Origin: JASHPR01 sp963729365
Lineage (GTDB): Bacteria > Actinomycetota > Actinomycetes > Streptosporangiales > Streptosporangiaceae
Reading direction: 5' to 3'
DNA: 64,000 bases
Assembly: GCA_963729365.1 (NCBI GenBank)
Contig: CAVSNQ010000017.1
Span: forward strand, 310,001-374,000
Shown one piece after another: positions 18,627 through 27,280 of the stretch. Position 1 is the stretch's first letter, and each line of letters opens with the position of its first letter. Below the pieces are notes generated by a model that saw only the letters and a program-made list of their open reading frames with translations, was not told the DNA's origin and ran no database searches. A program made the position numbers and the translations under genes.

Positions 18627-20047
18627 TCACCTCTTGGGCAGCGGGCGCCAGGCGATCCGGGGCAGCAGCGGGGCGGCGAGCCGCTCGGCGGCCGCGCCGC
18701 GGTACACGCCCGCGCCGTAGGCGGCCTCGTCGGCCAGGTAGCCGAGCGTGAAGCGGACCGGGTCAAGCCGCGGCCTGCTGCGGAGCCACTCCGCCGCGGG
18801 CGGCCCGAGGATCAGGGACGCCAGCGCGAGACGGCGGCCGAGCCGGGCTGGCCGGCTGCGCCCGCCCGGGCGGGCGAGGCCGGCGGCGACCGCCGGAAGG
18901 GCGTACTGGACGCTCCACCGGCCGGCGCCGAGCCAGGTCTGCTGCACCGATCCGGCCATCGGGCGCAGCACGCCCCGGGCAGGCACGCCCCACTCGCGCA
19001 GCAGCCGGACGAGCTGGCCAGCGCCGGCCCCGTAGGCGGCGAGCGCGGTCACGGGCCGGCCAGCAGCGCGGCGACCGCCGCGGCGGGCCACGCCTGCAGG
19101 ATCAGCGGCGGCACCCTCCCCGGGTGCCTGCGAGCCAGCGGTGCCGCCGAGCTTCCGTATCTGAATCGGCGGGCCAGCACCGGCCGCCAGCGGTCGGGCT
19201 CGACGTGGCTGACCTCGGCGGCCGGGTCATACCGCACCCGCCAGCCCGCGTCGATCATCCGCCAGATCAGGTCGACGTCCTCGCCGTAACGCAGACCCGG
19301 GTCGAATCCGGCGGCGCCGAGCGCAGCCCGGCGGACCAGTAGCGCCGCGGTCGGCACGTAGGCCAGCCGGGTCAGGGGCGCGACCCGGGCCTCGCGCGGG
19401 CCCAGGTCGACCGGCGCCCGGGCGGCCAGGTAGCGGCCCACGGCGTTGCGCCCGGCCACTCCCCGGACCCGCGGCGCGGCGGCGCCGACCATCGGGTCGG
19501 CGAAATGCGCGGTGAGCCCGGCGATCCAGTCCGGGCCCGCCGCGCAGTCGCTATCGAGGAACGCGACCAGCGGCGTGGTCACCATGGCCAGCCCGTCGTT
19601 CCTGGCCGGGCCGGGGCCGCCCGAGGCCGGGCGCCGCACGAGCCGGGCGCCATGCCGCTGGCCCACCCCGGCGATCGCGGCCGGGTCGGCCGAGCCGTCG
19701 TCGACCACGATCACCGGATAGCGGGCCCCGAGCGCGGACAGGCACCGGTCCAGGCTGGCGGCGCGGTCCCGCACCGGGATCACCACCGTGACCTCGGCGG
19801 CCCGCGCGACGGCCGGCGGGCGCGGGTGCGCCAGCCCGGTGTCGGTCAGCCGCCGGGCCAGGCGGCCGCTGTCCGCCGAGCCAACCGGGTGGCCGCGCAG
19901 TTCCCCGAGCGCCCGGACCCCCGCCGCGTTCAGCCGCAGCAGCCGGGGCGGCGAGCCGCCGAACAGGACGTCAGGCCCGACGAACTGGGTTTCGGCGTCG
20001 AACGCGATGCCGAACCCGGCCGGCAGCGGCACGGTGGCCCGGCTCAC
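18627..20047 (-). CDS. mftF: mycofactocin glycosyltransferase MftF, split by a frameshift
   Basis: GT2-fold glycosyltransferase. After an N-terminal domain of about 85 residues comes TVVIPVRDRAASLDRCLSALG and the nucleotide-binding DDGSADP; FLDSDCAAGPDW holds the DxD, and YGEDVDLIWRM the acidic acceptor motif. This part ends at 19049, while the rest (AAYGAGAGQLVRLLREWG ... AWRPLPKR) is in another frame ending at 18627. One missing base at about 19052-19060 joins them to about 473 residues, the usual MftF length. MftF adds beta-1,4-linked glucose chains to the mycofactocin core. Last gene of the mft run, 25 bp after the dehydrogenase. Confidence 0.85.
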
Positions 20048-20072
20048 CGGGCCAGCCCGCCGTCGCCGCGCA

Positions 20073-20867
20073 TCACAGGGCCAGCCCGCCGTCCACCGGG
20101 ACCACCGCGCCGGTGATCCCGCCGCTGCCCTCCCCGGCCAGCCAGACCAGCGCCGCGGCGACCTCGTCCGGCTCGAGCAGCCGCCGCACCGGCTGCTGCG
20201 CCGCGAACGCGGCCGCGCTGGGCAGGCCGTACAGCCGGGCGCTCTCGGCCAGGATCGGCGTGTCGGTGGAGCCCGGGCTCACCGCGTTCGCCGTGATCCC
20301 GGTGCCGCCCAGCTCGGCGGCGAGCGCCCGGATCATCCCGGCCACGCCCGCCTTGGCCGCGCAGTACGCGGCCAGCATGGGCAGCCCGCGGGTCGCCGCC
20401 GCCGACGCGACGGCCAGGAACCGCCCGGAACGCGGCTCCGGCCGGCGCAGCAGCGCGGGAATCGCCGCGCGGGCCAGGCCGAGCACGCCGCCCAGGTCGG
20501 TGTCGAGCACCGCGCGCTCGGCGTCGGCGGGCAGCTGCCAGAGCGGCACGCCGCCGGCGATCACCCCGGCGGCGGCCACGGCGGCGTCCAGGCCGCCCCA
20601 CTGCCGCTCGGCCGCGGCCACGGCGGCGGCCAGTTGCCCGCCGTCGCGGACGTCGGCGACGAAGGCCTGCACGACGCCGGGATCCCCGGCCGACGCCTCG
20701 CTCACCACCTGGTCAAGCTCGCCCCGGCGGCCGAGCCGGTAGGGCAGCGCCGGGTCGTCGGCGCAGCTGTCCACGGCCAGGACGGCCCAGCCCTGCGCCG
20801 CGAGGCCGCGGACCGTCGCCGCGCCGATGCCGCGGGCCGCCCCGGTGACCAGTGCGGCGCGGGTCAT
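20073..20867 (-). CDS. mycofactocin-cluster short-chain dehydrogenase/reductase
   Basis: 264 residues from ATG 20867, overlapping the mftD stop by 4 bp. TGAARGIG nucleotide loop (residues 8-15), catalytic Tyr-Lys in AAYCAAKAG (about 160-168), and C-terminal PVDGGLAL. After the second strand there is a longer segment (CADDPALPYRLGRRGELDQVV) of the kind known in mycofactocin-coupled SDRs, which hold their nicotinamide tightly and use mycofactocin as the external electron carrier. It occupies the slot between mftD and mftF where mftE is found in the classical order. The alcohol substrate is unknown. Confidence 0.85.
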   Translation of the reverse strand: MTRAALVTGAARGIGAATVRGLAAQGWAVLAVDSCADDPALPYRLGRRGELDQVVSEASAGDPGVVQAFVADVRDGGQLAAAVAAAERQWGGLDAAVAAAGVIAGGVPLWQLPADAERAVLDTDLGGVLGLARAAIPALLRRPEPRSGRFLAVASAAATRGLPMLAAYCAAKAGVAGMIRALAAELGGTGITANAVSPGSTDTPILAESARLYGLPSAAAFAAQQPVRRLLEPDEVAAALVWLAGEGSGGITGAVVPVDGGLAL

Positions 20868-22039
20868 CCGGCACCGAGCGCGCGGGTGAATCCCGGCGGG
20901 ATCACGATGTCGGCGGCGGTCAGGTCGTGGACGGAGGAACGGCCCAGGCCGAGCAGGGCCGATTCGATGCCGCCGCGCAGGATGTCGAGTACGTTCTCCA
21001 CGCCGGCCTGGCCGTTCGCGGCGAGCCCCCACAGGTAGGCCCGGCCGATCAGCACCGCCTTCGCGCCCAGGGCCAGGGCCTTGACCACGTCGCCGCCGCG
21101 CCGGACGCCGCCGTCCAGCAGGACCTCCACCTGGTCACCCACGGCCGCGGCGACCGCTGGCAGAGCCCGGATCGTCGCTGGCGTGCCGTCCAGGTTGTTG
21201 CCGCCGTGGTTGGACACCGAGATCGCCGTCACCCCCGCGTCGACCGCCCGCCTGGCGTCGTCGACCCGGACCACGCCCTTGAGCATGAACGGCCCGTCCC
21301 ACTGCTCCCGCAGCCAGCGCACGTCATCCCAGGTCGGCAGCGGCGACTGCATCCACTGCCCGTACGCGCCGAAGAAGGTCGGCGCGGCCTGGCCCGGGCC
21401 GGCCAGGTTGGGAACGGTCAGGTCCGGCGCCCGGCCGGTGCGGGCGTAGTCGAGCAGCCACCGCGGGCGCCGCAGCACCTCGGGCGCGAACCGGGCCATC
21501 GTCTTGAGGTCCACCCGCTCGGGAATGGCCGGGCTGCCCCAGTCCCGGCCGTTGGAGAACGACCAGTCCAGCGTCACGATCAGCCCGGCGGCTCCCGCGG
21601 CGCGGGCCCGTTGCAGGTGGTCGAGCAGCTGGTCGCGCGTCCCGACCCAGTAGGTCTGGAAGAACGTCTTCGGGTTGGCCGCCAGCACCTCCTCGACCGG
21701 CTTGCTGGCGAACGAGCTCAGGCCCATGGCCGTGCCTCGTGCGGCGGCGGCCCGGGCGACCGCCACCTCGCCGTCGGGGTGCACGGCCTGGACGCCGGTC
21801 GGCGAGATGACCACCGGCAGTGATATCGGCTGGCCCATGACCGTGGTGGCCAGGTCGCGCTTGGCCGACAGGCCGGCCACGTGCGGGGCGAAGCCGAGCT
21901 CGCCGAAGGCCTTGACGTTGTCGCTGACGGTCACCCCCCGCTCGGAGCCGGCGATCAGCGCGCTGTATACCGACGAGGGCAGCCGCTTCCTGGCCCGCCG
22001 CTGCGCCTCGGCCACCGTTTCGAACCAGGCATTGCCCAT
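20864..22039 (-). CDS. mftD: mycofactocin FMN-dependent oxidoreductase MftD
   Basis: 391 residues of the FMN-dependent alpha-hydroxy-acid oxidase (lactate dehydrogenase-like) fold. FMN-site motifs: VVISPTGVQAVHPDGE near residues 76-91, the SVSNHGGNNLDG stretch with the catalytic His region, and LLDGGVRRGGDVVKALALGAKAVLIGRAYLWGL near the C-terminus. In the pathway MftD oxidatively deaminates the AHDP intermediate to pre-mycofactocin. Ten bp follow the mftC stop; its own stop overlaps the dehydrogenase start, so the genes are co-translated. Confidence 0.92.
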   Translation of the reverse strand: MGNAWFETVAEAQRRARKRLPSSVYSALIAGSERGVTVSDNVKAFGELGFAPHVAGLSAKRDLATTVMGQPISLPVVISPTGVQAVHPDGEVAVARAAAARGTAMGLSSFASKPVEEVLAANPKTFFQTYWVGTRDQLLDHLQRARAAGAAGLIVTLDWSFSNGRDWGSPAIPERVDLKTMARFAPEVLRRPRWLLDYARTGRAPDLTVPNLAGPGQAAPTFFGAYGQWMQSPLPTWDDVRWLREQWDGPFMLKGVVRVDDARRAVDAGVTAISVSNHGGNNLDGTPATIRALPAVAAAVGDQVEVLLDGGVRRGGDVVKALALGAKAVLIGRAYLWGLAANGQAGVENVLDILRGGIESALLGLGRSSVHDLTAADIVIPPGFTRALGAG

Positions 22040-22049
22040 CGGCCAATCC

Positions 22050-23270
22050 TCACATGGTCGTGAACCCGCCGAGCGGATCCTCGTCGCACGCCCAGGCCGG
22101 CGGACGGGCTGCGGGCGGGCGGGCGCCGATCGTCACCGGTACCGCCGCGCCGCGTCCCCGCGCCGGGCCGCGGTGAGAGTGGTCAGCCCCCGGCCGTGGC
22201 GCGGCCCCCGGGTCCGCGGCCAGCAGCGCCCCGGCGCCGTGGCCTGCCGCGCACTCCGGGTCGGGACCGTCCAAGGCCAGCCCGGTGAAGAACTTGGCCG
22301 CCATGCAGCCGCCGCGGCAGGAGTCGAAGAACTGGCAAGACCGGCAGGCGCCGCCCGATTGCGGGCGGCGCAACTCGGCGAACCGGGCCGAGTCCCGCCA
22401 GACCGCCTGGAACCCGCCGTCCTGGCGGACGTTGCCCGCCCAGAACTCCTGATGGATCGCGAACGGGCAGGCGTAGACGTCGCCGACCGGGTCGATCAGG
22501 CAGACCACCCGGCCCGCACCACACAGGTTCAGGCCCGGCAGCGGCCCGCCGTAGGGCGCCAGGTGGAAGAACGAGTCACCGGTCAGCACCTGCTCACCAT
22601 GGGCGACCAGCCAGTCGTAGAGCTGGCGCTGCTGCTCGGCCGTGGGATGCAGGTCGGGCCACGTGTCGGCGCCCCGCCCCGACGGGCGCAGCCGGGTGAG
22701 CCGCAGCTGGGCGCCGTAGGCGTCGGCCAGTTCCTTCAGCTCGTCGAGCTGGCCGACGTTGTGCCGGGTCACCACCACCGAGAGCTTGAAGCCCCGGAAA
22801 CCGGCCTCGGCGAGGTTGCGCATCGCGCGGATCGCGGTCGCGTGCGACCCCGCGCCCCGCACGGCGTCGTTGACCTCGGCGGTCGCCCCGTCCAGGGAGA
22901 TCTGCACGTCGACGTAGTCGCTCGAGGCGAGCCGCCTGGCCACCCCGGGATCGATCTTGATGCCGTTGGTGGAGAACTTCACGCCCACGTGGTGGGCGGT
23001 GGCGTAGTCGACCAGCGCCCAGAAATCCGGCCGGACCGTCGGCTCGCCGCCGCCGATGTTGACGTAGAAGACCTGCATCCGCTCCAGCGTGTCGATGACG
23101 GCCTGGCACTCGGCGGTGCTCAGCTCGCGCGGGTCTCGCCGGCCGGAGCTGGACAGGCAGTGAATGCACGCGAGGTTGCACGCGTACGTGAGCTCCCAGG
23201 TCAGGCAGATCGGTGCGGCGAGTCCGAGTTCAAACTGCTCGACCAGCCGAACGGGTGCGGCGGCCGTCAT
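22050..23270 (-). CDS. mftC: mycofactocin radical SAM maturase MftC
   Basis: 406 residues from ATG 23270. The radical-SAM cluster is CNLACIHC (Cys31, Cys35, Cys38), followed by the GGGEP motif. The C-terminal SPASM-type cysteine set includes CGAGRVVC, CPFAIHQEF, CRSCQFFDSCRGGC and a late CAAGH. MftC decarboxylates the C-terminal Tyr of MftA and then cross-links Val-Tyr. The start is fixed by the 4-bp overlap with mftB. The last 60 or so residues are a Pro/Ala/Arg-rich tail. Confidence 0.95.
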   Translation of the reverse strand: MTAAAPVRLVEQFELGLAAPICLTWELTYACNLACIHCLSSSGRRDPRELSTAECQAVIDTLERMQVFYVNIGGGEPTVRPDFWALVDYATAHHVGVKFSTNGIKIDPGVARRLASSDYVDVQISLDGATAEVNDAVRGAGSHATAIRAMRNLAEAGFRGFKLSVVVTRHNVGQLDELKELADAYGAQLRLTRLRPSGRGADTWPDLHPTAEQQRQLYDWLVAHGEQVLTGDSFFHLAPYGGPLPGLNLCGAGRVVCLIDPVGDVYACPFAIHQEFWAGNVRQDGGFQAVWRDSARFAELRRPQSGGACRSCQFFDSCRGGCMAAKFFTGLALDGPDPECAAGHGAGALLAADPGAAPRPGADHSHRGPARGRGAAVPVTIGARPPAARPPAWACDEDPLGGFTTM

Positions 23271-23569
23271 GACGCCACCCTTTCCTTGATCATCTGTGAC
23301 TCCGCGAGGGTCGCGAGCGCGCGCTCGTAGGCGGGCAGCGCGGCCGGGCCCACGCCCGCGGCTGAGCACGCCGAACGCGCCGTCGGGTGCTCGGCCAGGG
23401 ACCGCACGACGGCCAGCACCGTCGTGTTCTTCAGGAACGACAGCCGCCTGGTCCCGAAGTGGTAGAGCAGCGCGCCGAACGGCTCGGGACGCACCGCCAC
23501 CCGGTCGTCGATCCGCCACGGGCGATCCAGGTCGAACCGGGCGCCCGGCCCGCCGCCGTTAGTAGACAC
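23267..23569 (-). CDS. mftB: mycofactocin precursor-binding chaperone MftB
   Basis: 100 residues from a GTG start that lies inside the end of mftA (11-bp overlap). It has the PqqD-like recognition-element fold signature RPWRIDDRVAVRPEPFGALLYHFGTRRLSFLKN at residues 16-48. MftB binds the MftA leader and presents it to MftC. Its position between mftA and mftC and the ATGA coupling to mftC make the call firm. Confidence 0.93.
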   Translation of the reverse strand: MSTNGGGPGARFDLDRPWRIDDRVAVRPEPFGALLYHFGTRRLSFLKNTTVLAVVRSLAEHPTARSACSAAGVGPAALPAYERALATLAESQMIKERVAS

Positions 23570-23699
23570 CGCACATCCCGTCGATCGACACCTCCTCGAC
23601 CAGGAGTTCCTCCGCGACCAGCGCCTCGTCCTCGGCCACCAGCTCCTGGCGTTCCGGCACCGAATCCGCCGTGGCCTCCATTACTGCCTGCTCGGTCAT
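23559..23699 (-). CDS. mftA: mycofactocin precursor peptide MftA
   Basis: 46 residues, ATG 23699, with a GGAGG ribosome site 5-9 bp upstream. The acidic leader is followed by the invariant C-terminal core IDGMCGVY; Val-Tyr are the residues processed to the cofactor. It is too short for most automated gene callers. First gene of the mft operon. Confidence 0.95.
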   Translation of the reverse strand: MTEQAVMEATADSVPERQELVAEDEALVAEELLVEEVSIDGMCGVY

Positions 23700-23728
23700 G
23701 ACTGCCTCCACTGCCTGCCGTCGGTTGA

Positions 23729-23743
23729 CGGCACTCAGTGCCG
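23729..23743. promoter_or_regulatory. inverted repeat CGGCACT-C-AGTGCCG upstream of mftA
   Basis: A perfect 7-bp inverted repeat with 1-bp spacer, centred 37 bp before the mftA start, with a further related half-site (CACCGAGTGCC, 23754-23764). In the mftA direction TTGGCACTC reads into TTTACTG before the repeat, so it overlaps the likely promoter. The TetR regulator MftR controls mft genes in mycobacteria; no mftR is present here, so the binder is unknown. Confidence 0.45.
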
Positions 23744-23808
23744 ACAGTAAAGACACCGAGTGCCAAAGCACAAGATCGCTATGCCGCGTGGCGCGAGTCT
23801 GCGGCGGC

Positions 23809-24666
23809 TCAGCGGGCCGCGGCGAGCAGGTCGCGCCGATGCCGCAGGCACCAGCGCCGCGCCCGGGCGGCCGGCTCCGCCACCTTCTGCCAGTAGTCGG
23901 CGAATGCCGGATGCCCGGCGCCTGCGGCCTCGGTGACGATCGCGTAGGTCCAGTCGTGATTGGCGACGATCGCCTCGGCCACCTGGCGCCGCTCGGCGCG
24001 GGTCAGCTCGCTGGCGTGCAGGAAAATCCGGAATCTCTCGATCGCCCGGCCCTGCCGGCAGTCGGTGACATCCTGGTCGTCCTGGAACGGCGCCCAGGTG
24101 CGCGCGGCGGCCGCGAGATCCCAGGCCGCGCTGCCCGGCCCGGCGAGGTCGAAGTCGATCAGCCCGACGGCCCGGCCGCCGCGGAACACCAGGTTGGCCG
24201 GGTGCACGTCGTTGTGGCTGACCAGGCCGGTGCAGAAAGCGGCCGGGATCGGCCGTGGCCATTGGTAGCCCGCCGGGTCAAACGACGCCGCGGCGCGGTG
24301 GTAGCTGCGCAGCAGTTCGGCGATGCTCACCAGGGCCGCATCGGTGAGGGTGTCCGCCGGCAGCGGCGGGACCGCGGCCCGCCCGTGAATGTAGGTCAGC
24401 CTCTCGGTGGCCGGGTCGGCCGCGAGAACCCGGGGCGCGCCGTCGAAGCCCACCGACGAGAGGTGGGCGAGCAGCGCATGGGTGGCCGGCCAGCAGGGCG
24501 CGGTCGGCCGCCGGACGGTGTCACCGACGCGGATGACCAGGCCGCGGTTGGCGCAACCGCCAGGCAGCGGGCCGTCTGCCTGGAGCTTCGGGCTACCCCT
24601 CGCCGGTTCGCTGCTCAGCCTGGCTGAGCAGGGCGCGGGCGAGGCTCGCGTGGGTGACCAGGCCAT
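23809..24666 (-). CDS. APH-fold phosphotransferase
   Basis: About 285 residues with an aminoglycoside-phosphotransferase/choline-kinase fold. Catalytic loop VSHNDVHPANLVF (about residues 168-180) and metal motif LIDFDLAGPG (about 188-197). The N-terminal lobe starts at LPGGCANRGLVIRVGDTVRRP. The listed ATG lies inside the end of the upstream regulator gene (74-bp overlap); no good start is seen between there and the kinase lobe, so the exact start is uncertain. It would phosphorylate a hydroxylated small molecule. Set between the SorC regulator and mftA on the same strand. Confidence 0.75.
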   Translation of the reverse strand: MAWSPTRASPAPCSARLSSEPARGSPKLQADGPLPGGCANRGLVIRVGDTVRRPTAPCWPATHALLAHLSSVGFDGAPRVLAADPATERLTYIHGRAAVPPLPADTLTDAALVSIAELLRSYHRAAASFDPAGYQWPRPIPAAFCTGLVSHNDVHPANLVFRGGRAVGLIDFDLAGPGSAAWDLAAAARTWAPFQDDQDVTDCRQGRAIERFRIFLHASELTRAERRQVAEAIVANHDWTYAIVTEAAGAGHPAFADYWQKVAEPAARARRWCLRHRRDLLAAAR

Positions 24667-25567
24667 GGACCATTTCTCCTCGGATCGCAGCGCGCACCGC
24701 AGCGCTCTTGGCGACGCCGAAGGCGACCGAGAGGACGAACGGGATCCGCTCGAGCACCGGGCCTGGCGTCACGATCATGCGGCTGTCCAGCGGGGTCGCG
24801 ACCGGCCGGCCGTCTTCGCCGATGAACACGCCGGCCAGCTCGGCGCACACTCCCAGCCGGGCCAGGTCTTCACGCTCGTCCGGCGTGATCGCGTCATAGA
24901 TCGTCGACAGTCCGGGCGCCCAGGCGCCGATCGCGACCACCGCCATCGTCACCGACGGCACCAGGGCGGAGGCTTCGGCGATGTCGGCCTGGCGGCGGAT
25001 CGCCGCGGCCGTCTGCGGGTCATCCAGGATCATCGGCGCGTAAAAGACGTGGGCCGGGCCGCCGCCGATGCGGGCGACGCCACGGACCACCTCGAGCAGG
25101 TCCCGGCCGTCGGACGGCGGGACCGCACCGGTCAGCTGGACGATCGGGCAGGGCGGCATCTGGGTCAGCGCCGCCGCGAGCCCGCTCAGCGTGCGTGACC
25201 AGGACATGCCGATGATGTCGCCGGGCGCGATGAGGTCCATCAGCGCCTGGCCCGCCGCCTCGCCCAGGCGGCGGCGGAGCGCGGGCTCGTCGTCGTCGGG
25301 AAAGTTGAACACGAAGGCGTGCTTGAGGCCCAAGGCCGAGCACAGCTCCGCCGACAGGCCCGCGTCCAGGCTGCCGCCGGGCAGCCCGATCTCGATGCGC
25401 ACCATCCCGGTCTCCCGGGCGGAGTCGAGCAGCCGGGCGACCCGGAACCGGCTGATGCCCAGCCGGTCGGCGATGTCGACCTTGGACACGCCCTCGATGT
25501 AGAACTGGCGCGCCACCCGGGCGGCCAGAACGACTTCGGACGGCCGATCGGCCGACAACCCGGCCAT
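24593..25567 (-). CDS. SorC/DeoR-type sugar-responsive transcriptional regulator
   Basis: 324 residues. N-terminal helix-turn-helix (ARVARQFYIEGVSKVDIADRLGISRFRVARLLDSAR, about residues 16-50) followed by a SorC sugar-phosphate-binding domain (GDIIGMSWSRTLSGLAAAL; later VVAIGAW). ATG 25567 is chosen for the strong ribosome site CCGGAGGGGG before it, not the ATG 54 bp upstream. Divergent from the polyol ABC operon and upstream of the phosphotransferase, so it probably controls the uptake operon in response to a phosphorylated polyol or sugar. Confidence 0.9.
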   Translation of the reverse strand: MAGLSADRPSEVVLAARVARQFYIEGVSKVDIADRLGISRFRVARLLDSARETGMVRIEIGLPGGSLDAGLSAELCSALGLKHAFVFNFPDDDEPALRRRLGEAAGQALMDLIAPGDIIGMSWSRTLSGLAAALTQMPPCPIVQLTGAVPPSDGRDLLEVVRGVARIGGGPAHVFYAPMILDDPQTAAAIRRQADIAEASALVPSVTMAVVAIGAWAPGLSTIYDAITPDEREDLARLGVCAELAGVFIGEDGRPVATPLDSRMIVTPGPVLERIPFVLSVAFGVAKSAAVRAAIRGEMVHGLVTHASLARALLSQAEQRTGEG

Positions 25568-25601
25568 GTGCCCCCTCCGGTCCAGCCGAGCGGGCCGCTC
25601 A

Positions 25602-25695
25602 TCTGAGCGCTTAGATCTCATATTTGCAGCTTTCCTTGACTTTGCCTAGGGACCAGATCACTGTGTTTGTAGTTCAGATGAGCGCTGGTCGCTCA
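25602..25695. promoter_or_regulatory. SorC-type operators and divergent promoter
   Basis: Two related symmetrical sites sit between the SorC gene and the ABC operon: TCTGAGCGCTTAGA (25602-25615, one mismatched pair) and TGAGCG-CTGGT-CGCTCA (25679-25695, perfect 6-bp arms). Both contain TGAGCG. TTGACT at 25636-25641 could be a -35 box for the uptake operon. The local AT content is raised. Two similar sites 80 bp apart suit looping by a tetrameric SorC protein. Confidence 0.5.
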
Positions 25696-25743
25696 AATGA
25701 GCATAACGCCGGGACCCGGTCACGGCGACTAGGGAGGTGATCC

Positions 25744-25908
25744 ATGAGGATCGGAACGTCGCGGGTCGGCGCGGCCGGAGCCCCCGTGGCGGCCCGTCGG
25801 AGCCGCCCCCCGGTCGTCCGCTCGCCGTCGCGCAACGGCAGCCCGTCCAGGGTCCTAACCGGCCCTGACCGGCACACCAATCTCATCGTTGCGGAGGTTC
25901 ATTCATGA
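25744..25908 (+). CDS. 54-residue leader ORF translationally coupled to the binding-protein gene
   Basis: ATG 25744 follows AGGGAGGTGATCC, an almost full match to the 16S anti-Shine-Dalgarno sequence, far stronger than other sites here. The frame is Arg/Ser/Pro-rich, has high third-position GC, and its TGA (25906-25908) overlaps the ATG (25905) of the lipoprotein gene. It has no hydrophobic segment and no recognised domain. It may be a leader that sets translation of the binding protein, or a small protein. The coupling is seen directly; the function is unknown. Confidence 0.5.
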   Translation: MRIGTSRVGAAGAPVAARRSRPPVVRSPSRNGSPSRVLTGPDRHTNLIVAEVHS

Positions 25909-27275
25909 GATCTTCCCCCGTCAAGCTCCGCACGCTCGGCGCAGCCGGCTGCGTGGCCGCAGTGCTGGCGGTGGGCGCCTGCTCGAGCAGCGGCAGCTCA
26001 TCGGCCAACAGCAACTCGGGCACGGTGACCGTGGCCGTGGTGTCCAACCCGCTGATCACCGGCCAGATGATCCCGCTGACCTCCTCGGTTTTCGAGAAGC
26101 AGTACCCCGGGATCAAGGTCAAGTTCGCCACCTACACCGAGGGTGACCTGCGGGCGGCGATCCAGAAGGACGTCAGCACGCACAGCAACGCGTTCAACGT
26201 CATCATGATCGGCCCGTATGAGGCGCCGCTGTTCGCCAAGGACGGCTGGCTGGACAACCTGTCCACGCAGTACATCGCGAAGGACGCGAGCTACGACGCC
26301 TCAGACCTGCTCCCGCCGATCGCGAAGGCCCTGTCGTACAAGGGCGACCTGTACGCGGTGCCGTTCTACGGCGAGTCGTCGATGGTGTATTACCGCAAGG
26401 ACCTGTTCGCCAAGGCCGGGCTCACCATGCCCGCGCATCCCACCTGGGCGCAGGTGGCGAGCTTCGCGGCCAAGCTCAACCAGCCGGGCAAGGTGGCCGG
26501 GATCTGCCTGCGCGGCCTGGCCGGCTGGGGCGACAACATGGCCGCTCTCGACACGGTCGTCAACACCTTCGGCGGCGAGTGGTTCAACATGAACTGGCAG
26601 CCGCAGCTCACCTCGCCGGCGTTTGAGGCCGCGACCAACTTCTACGTCAACCTGATCCGCAAGGACGGCGAGGCGGGCGCGTCCAACGACAGCTTCAACC
26701 AGCTGCTGACGCTGTACGGGCAGGGCAAGTGCGCGATGTGGTACGACGCGACGGTCGCCGCGACCTCCATCGCCACCACCTACCCGTCCATGGCCGCCCA
26801 GACCGGGTATGCGTTCGCGCCGGTGGACAAGACGTCGTCCTCCGGGTGGCTCTGGACGTGGTCGCTCGGCATCCCGCAGGGCACCTCCGACCAGGGCGCC
26901 GCCTGGAAGTTCGTGTCCTGGGCCACCTCGAAGTCCTACGACTCGCTGGTGGCCAGCAAGTACGGCTGGGCCGCGGTCCCGCCGGGCACCCGGACCTCGC
27001 TGTACAGCAACTCGTCGTACCTGGCCGCCGCTAAGGCGTTCGCCCCGATCACGATCGCCTCGATCGACTCGACGGACCCGGACCACCCGACCGTGAACCC
27101 GGTCCCCTACGTCGGCGTCCAGTACGTCGACATCCCCCAGTTCGAAGTGCTCGGCGTCGAGGTCGGCCAGCAGATCGCGGGGGCGATCGCCGGCACGGAG
27201 AGCGTCAGCCAGGCGCTGAAGACTAGCCAGTCCGACGCCGCCGCGTACACCCCGGCGGAACTGGCCGGCGGCTAG
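25905..27275 (+). CDS. polyol/sugar ABC transporter substrate-binding lipoprotein
   Basis: 456 residues. Lipoprotein signal with lipobox AVGAC (Cys26) followed by a Ser-rich linker, then a periplasmic-binding-protein cluster of the CUT1 (family 1 extracellular) type (for example ITGQMIPLTSSVFEKQYPGIKVKFATYTEGDL, and MWYDATVAATSI). It resembles sorbitol/mannitol-binding proteins, which fits the mannitol-dehydrogenase gene in the operon. Anchored outside the membrane. Preceded by the coupled leader ORF and followed by a strong hairpin. Confidence 0.9.
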   Translation: MRSSPVKLRTLGAAGCVAAVLAVGACSSSGSSSANSNSGTVTVAVVSNPLITGQMIPLTSSVFEKQYPGIKVKFATYTEGDLRAAIQKDVSTHSNAFNVIMIGPYEAPLFAKDGWLDNLSTQYIAKDASYDASDLLPPIAKALSYKGDLYAVPFYGESSMVYYRKDLFAKAGLTMPAHPTWAQVASFAAKLNQPGKVAGICLRGLAGWGDNMAALDTVVNTFGGEWFNMNWQPQLTSPAFEAATNFYVNLIRKDGEAGASNDSFNQLLTLYGQGKCAMWYDATVAATSIATTYPSMAAQTGYAFAPVDKTSSSGWLWTWSLGIPQGTSDQGAAWKFVSWATSKSYDSLVASKYGWAAVPPGTRTSLYSNSSYLAAAKAFAPITIASIDSTDPDHPTVNPVPYVGVQYVDIPQFEVLGVEVGQQIAGAIAGTESVSQALKTSQSDAAAYTPAELAGG

Positions 27276-27280
27276 CACGC

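Noticed and set aside
23729..23764. CIRCE element (HrcA site) upstream of mftA
   Set aside because: GGCACTC and GAGTGCC half-sites occur, but not with the 9-bp spacing of CIRCE, and no chaperone gene is nearby.
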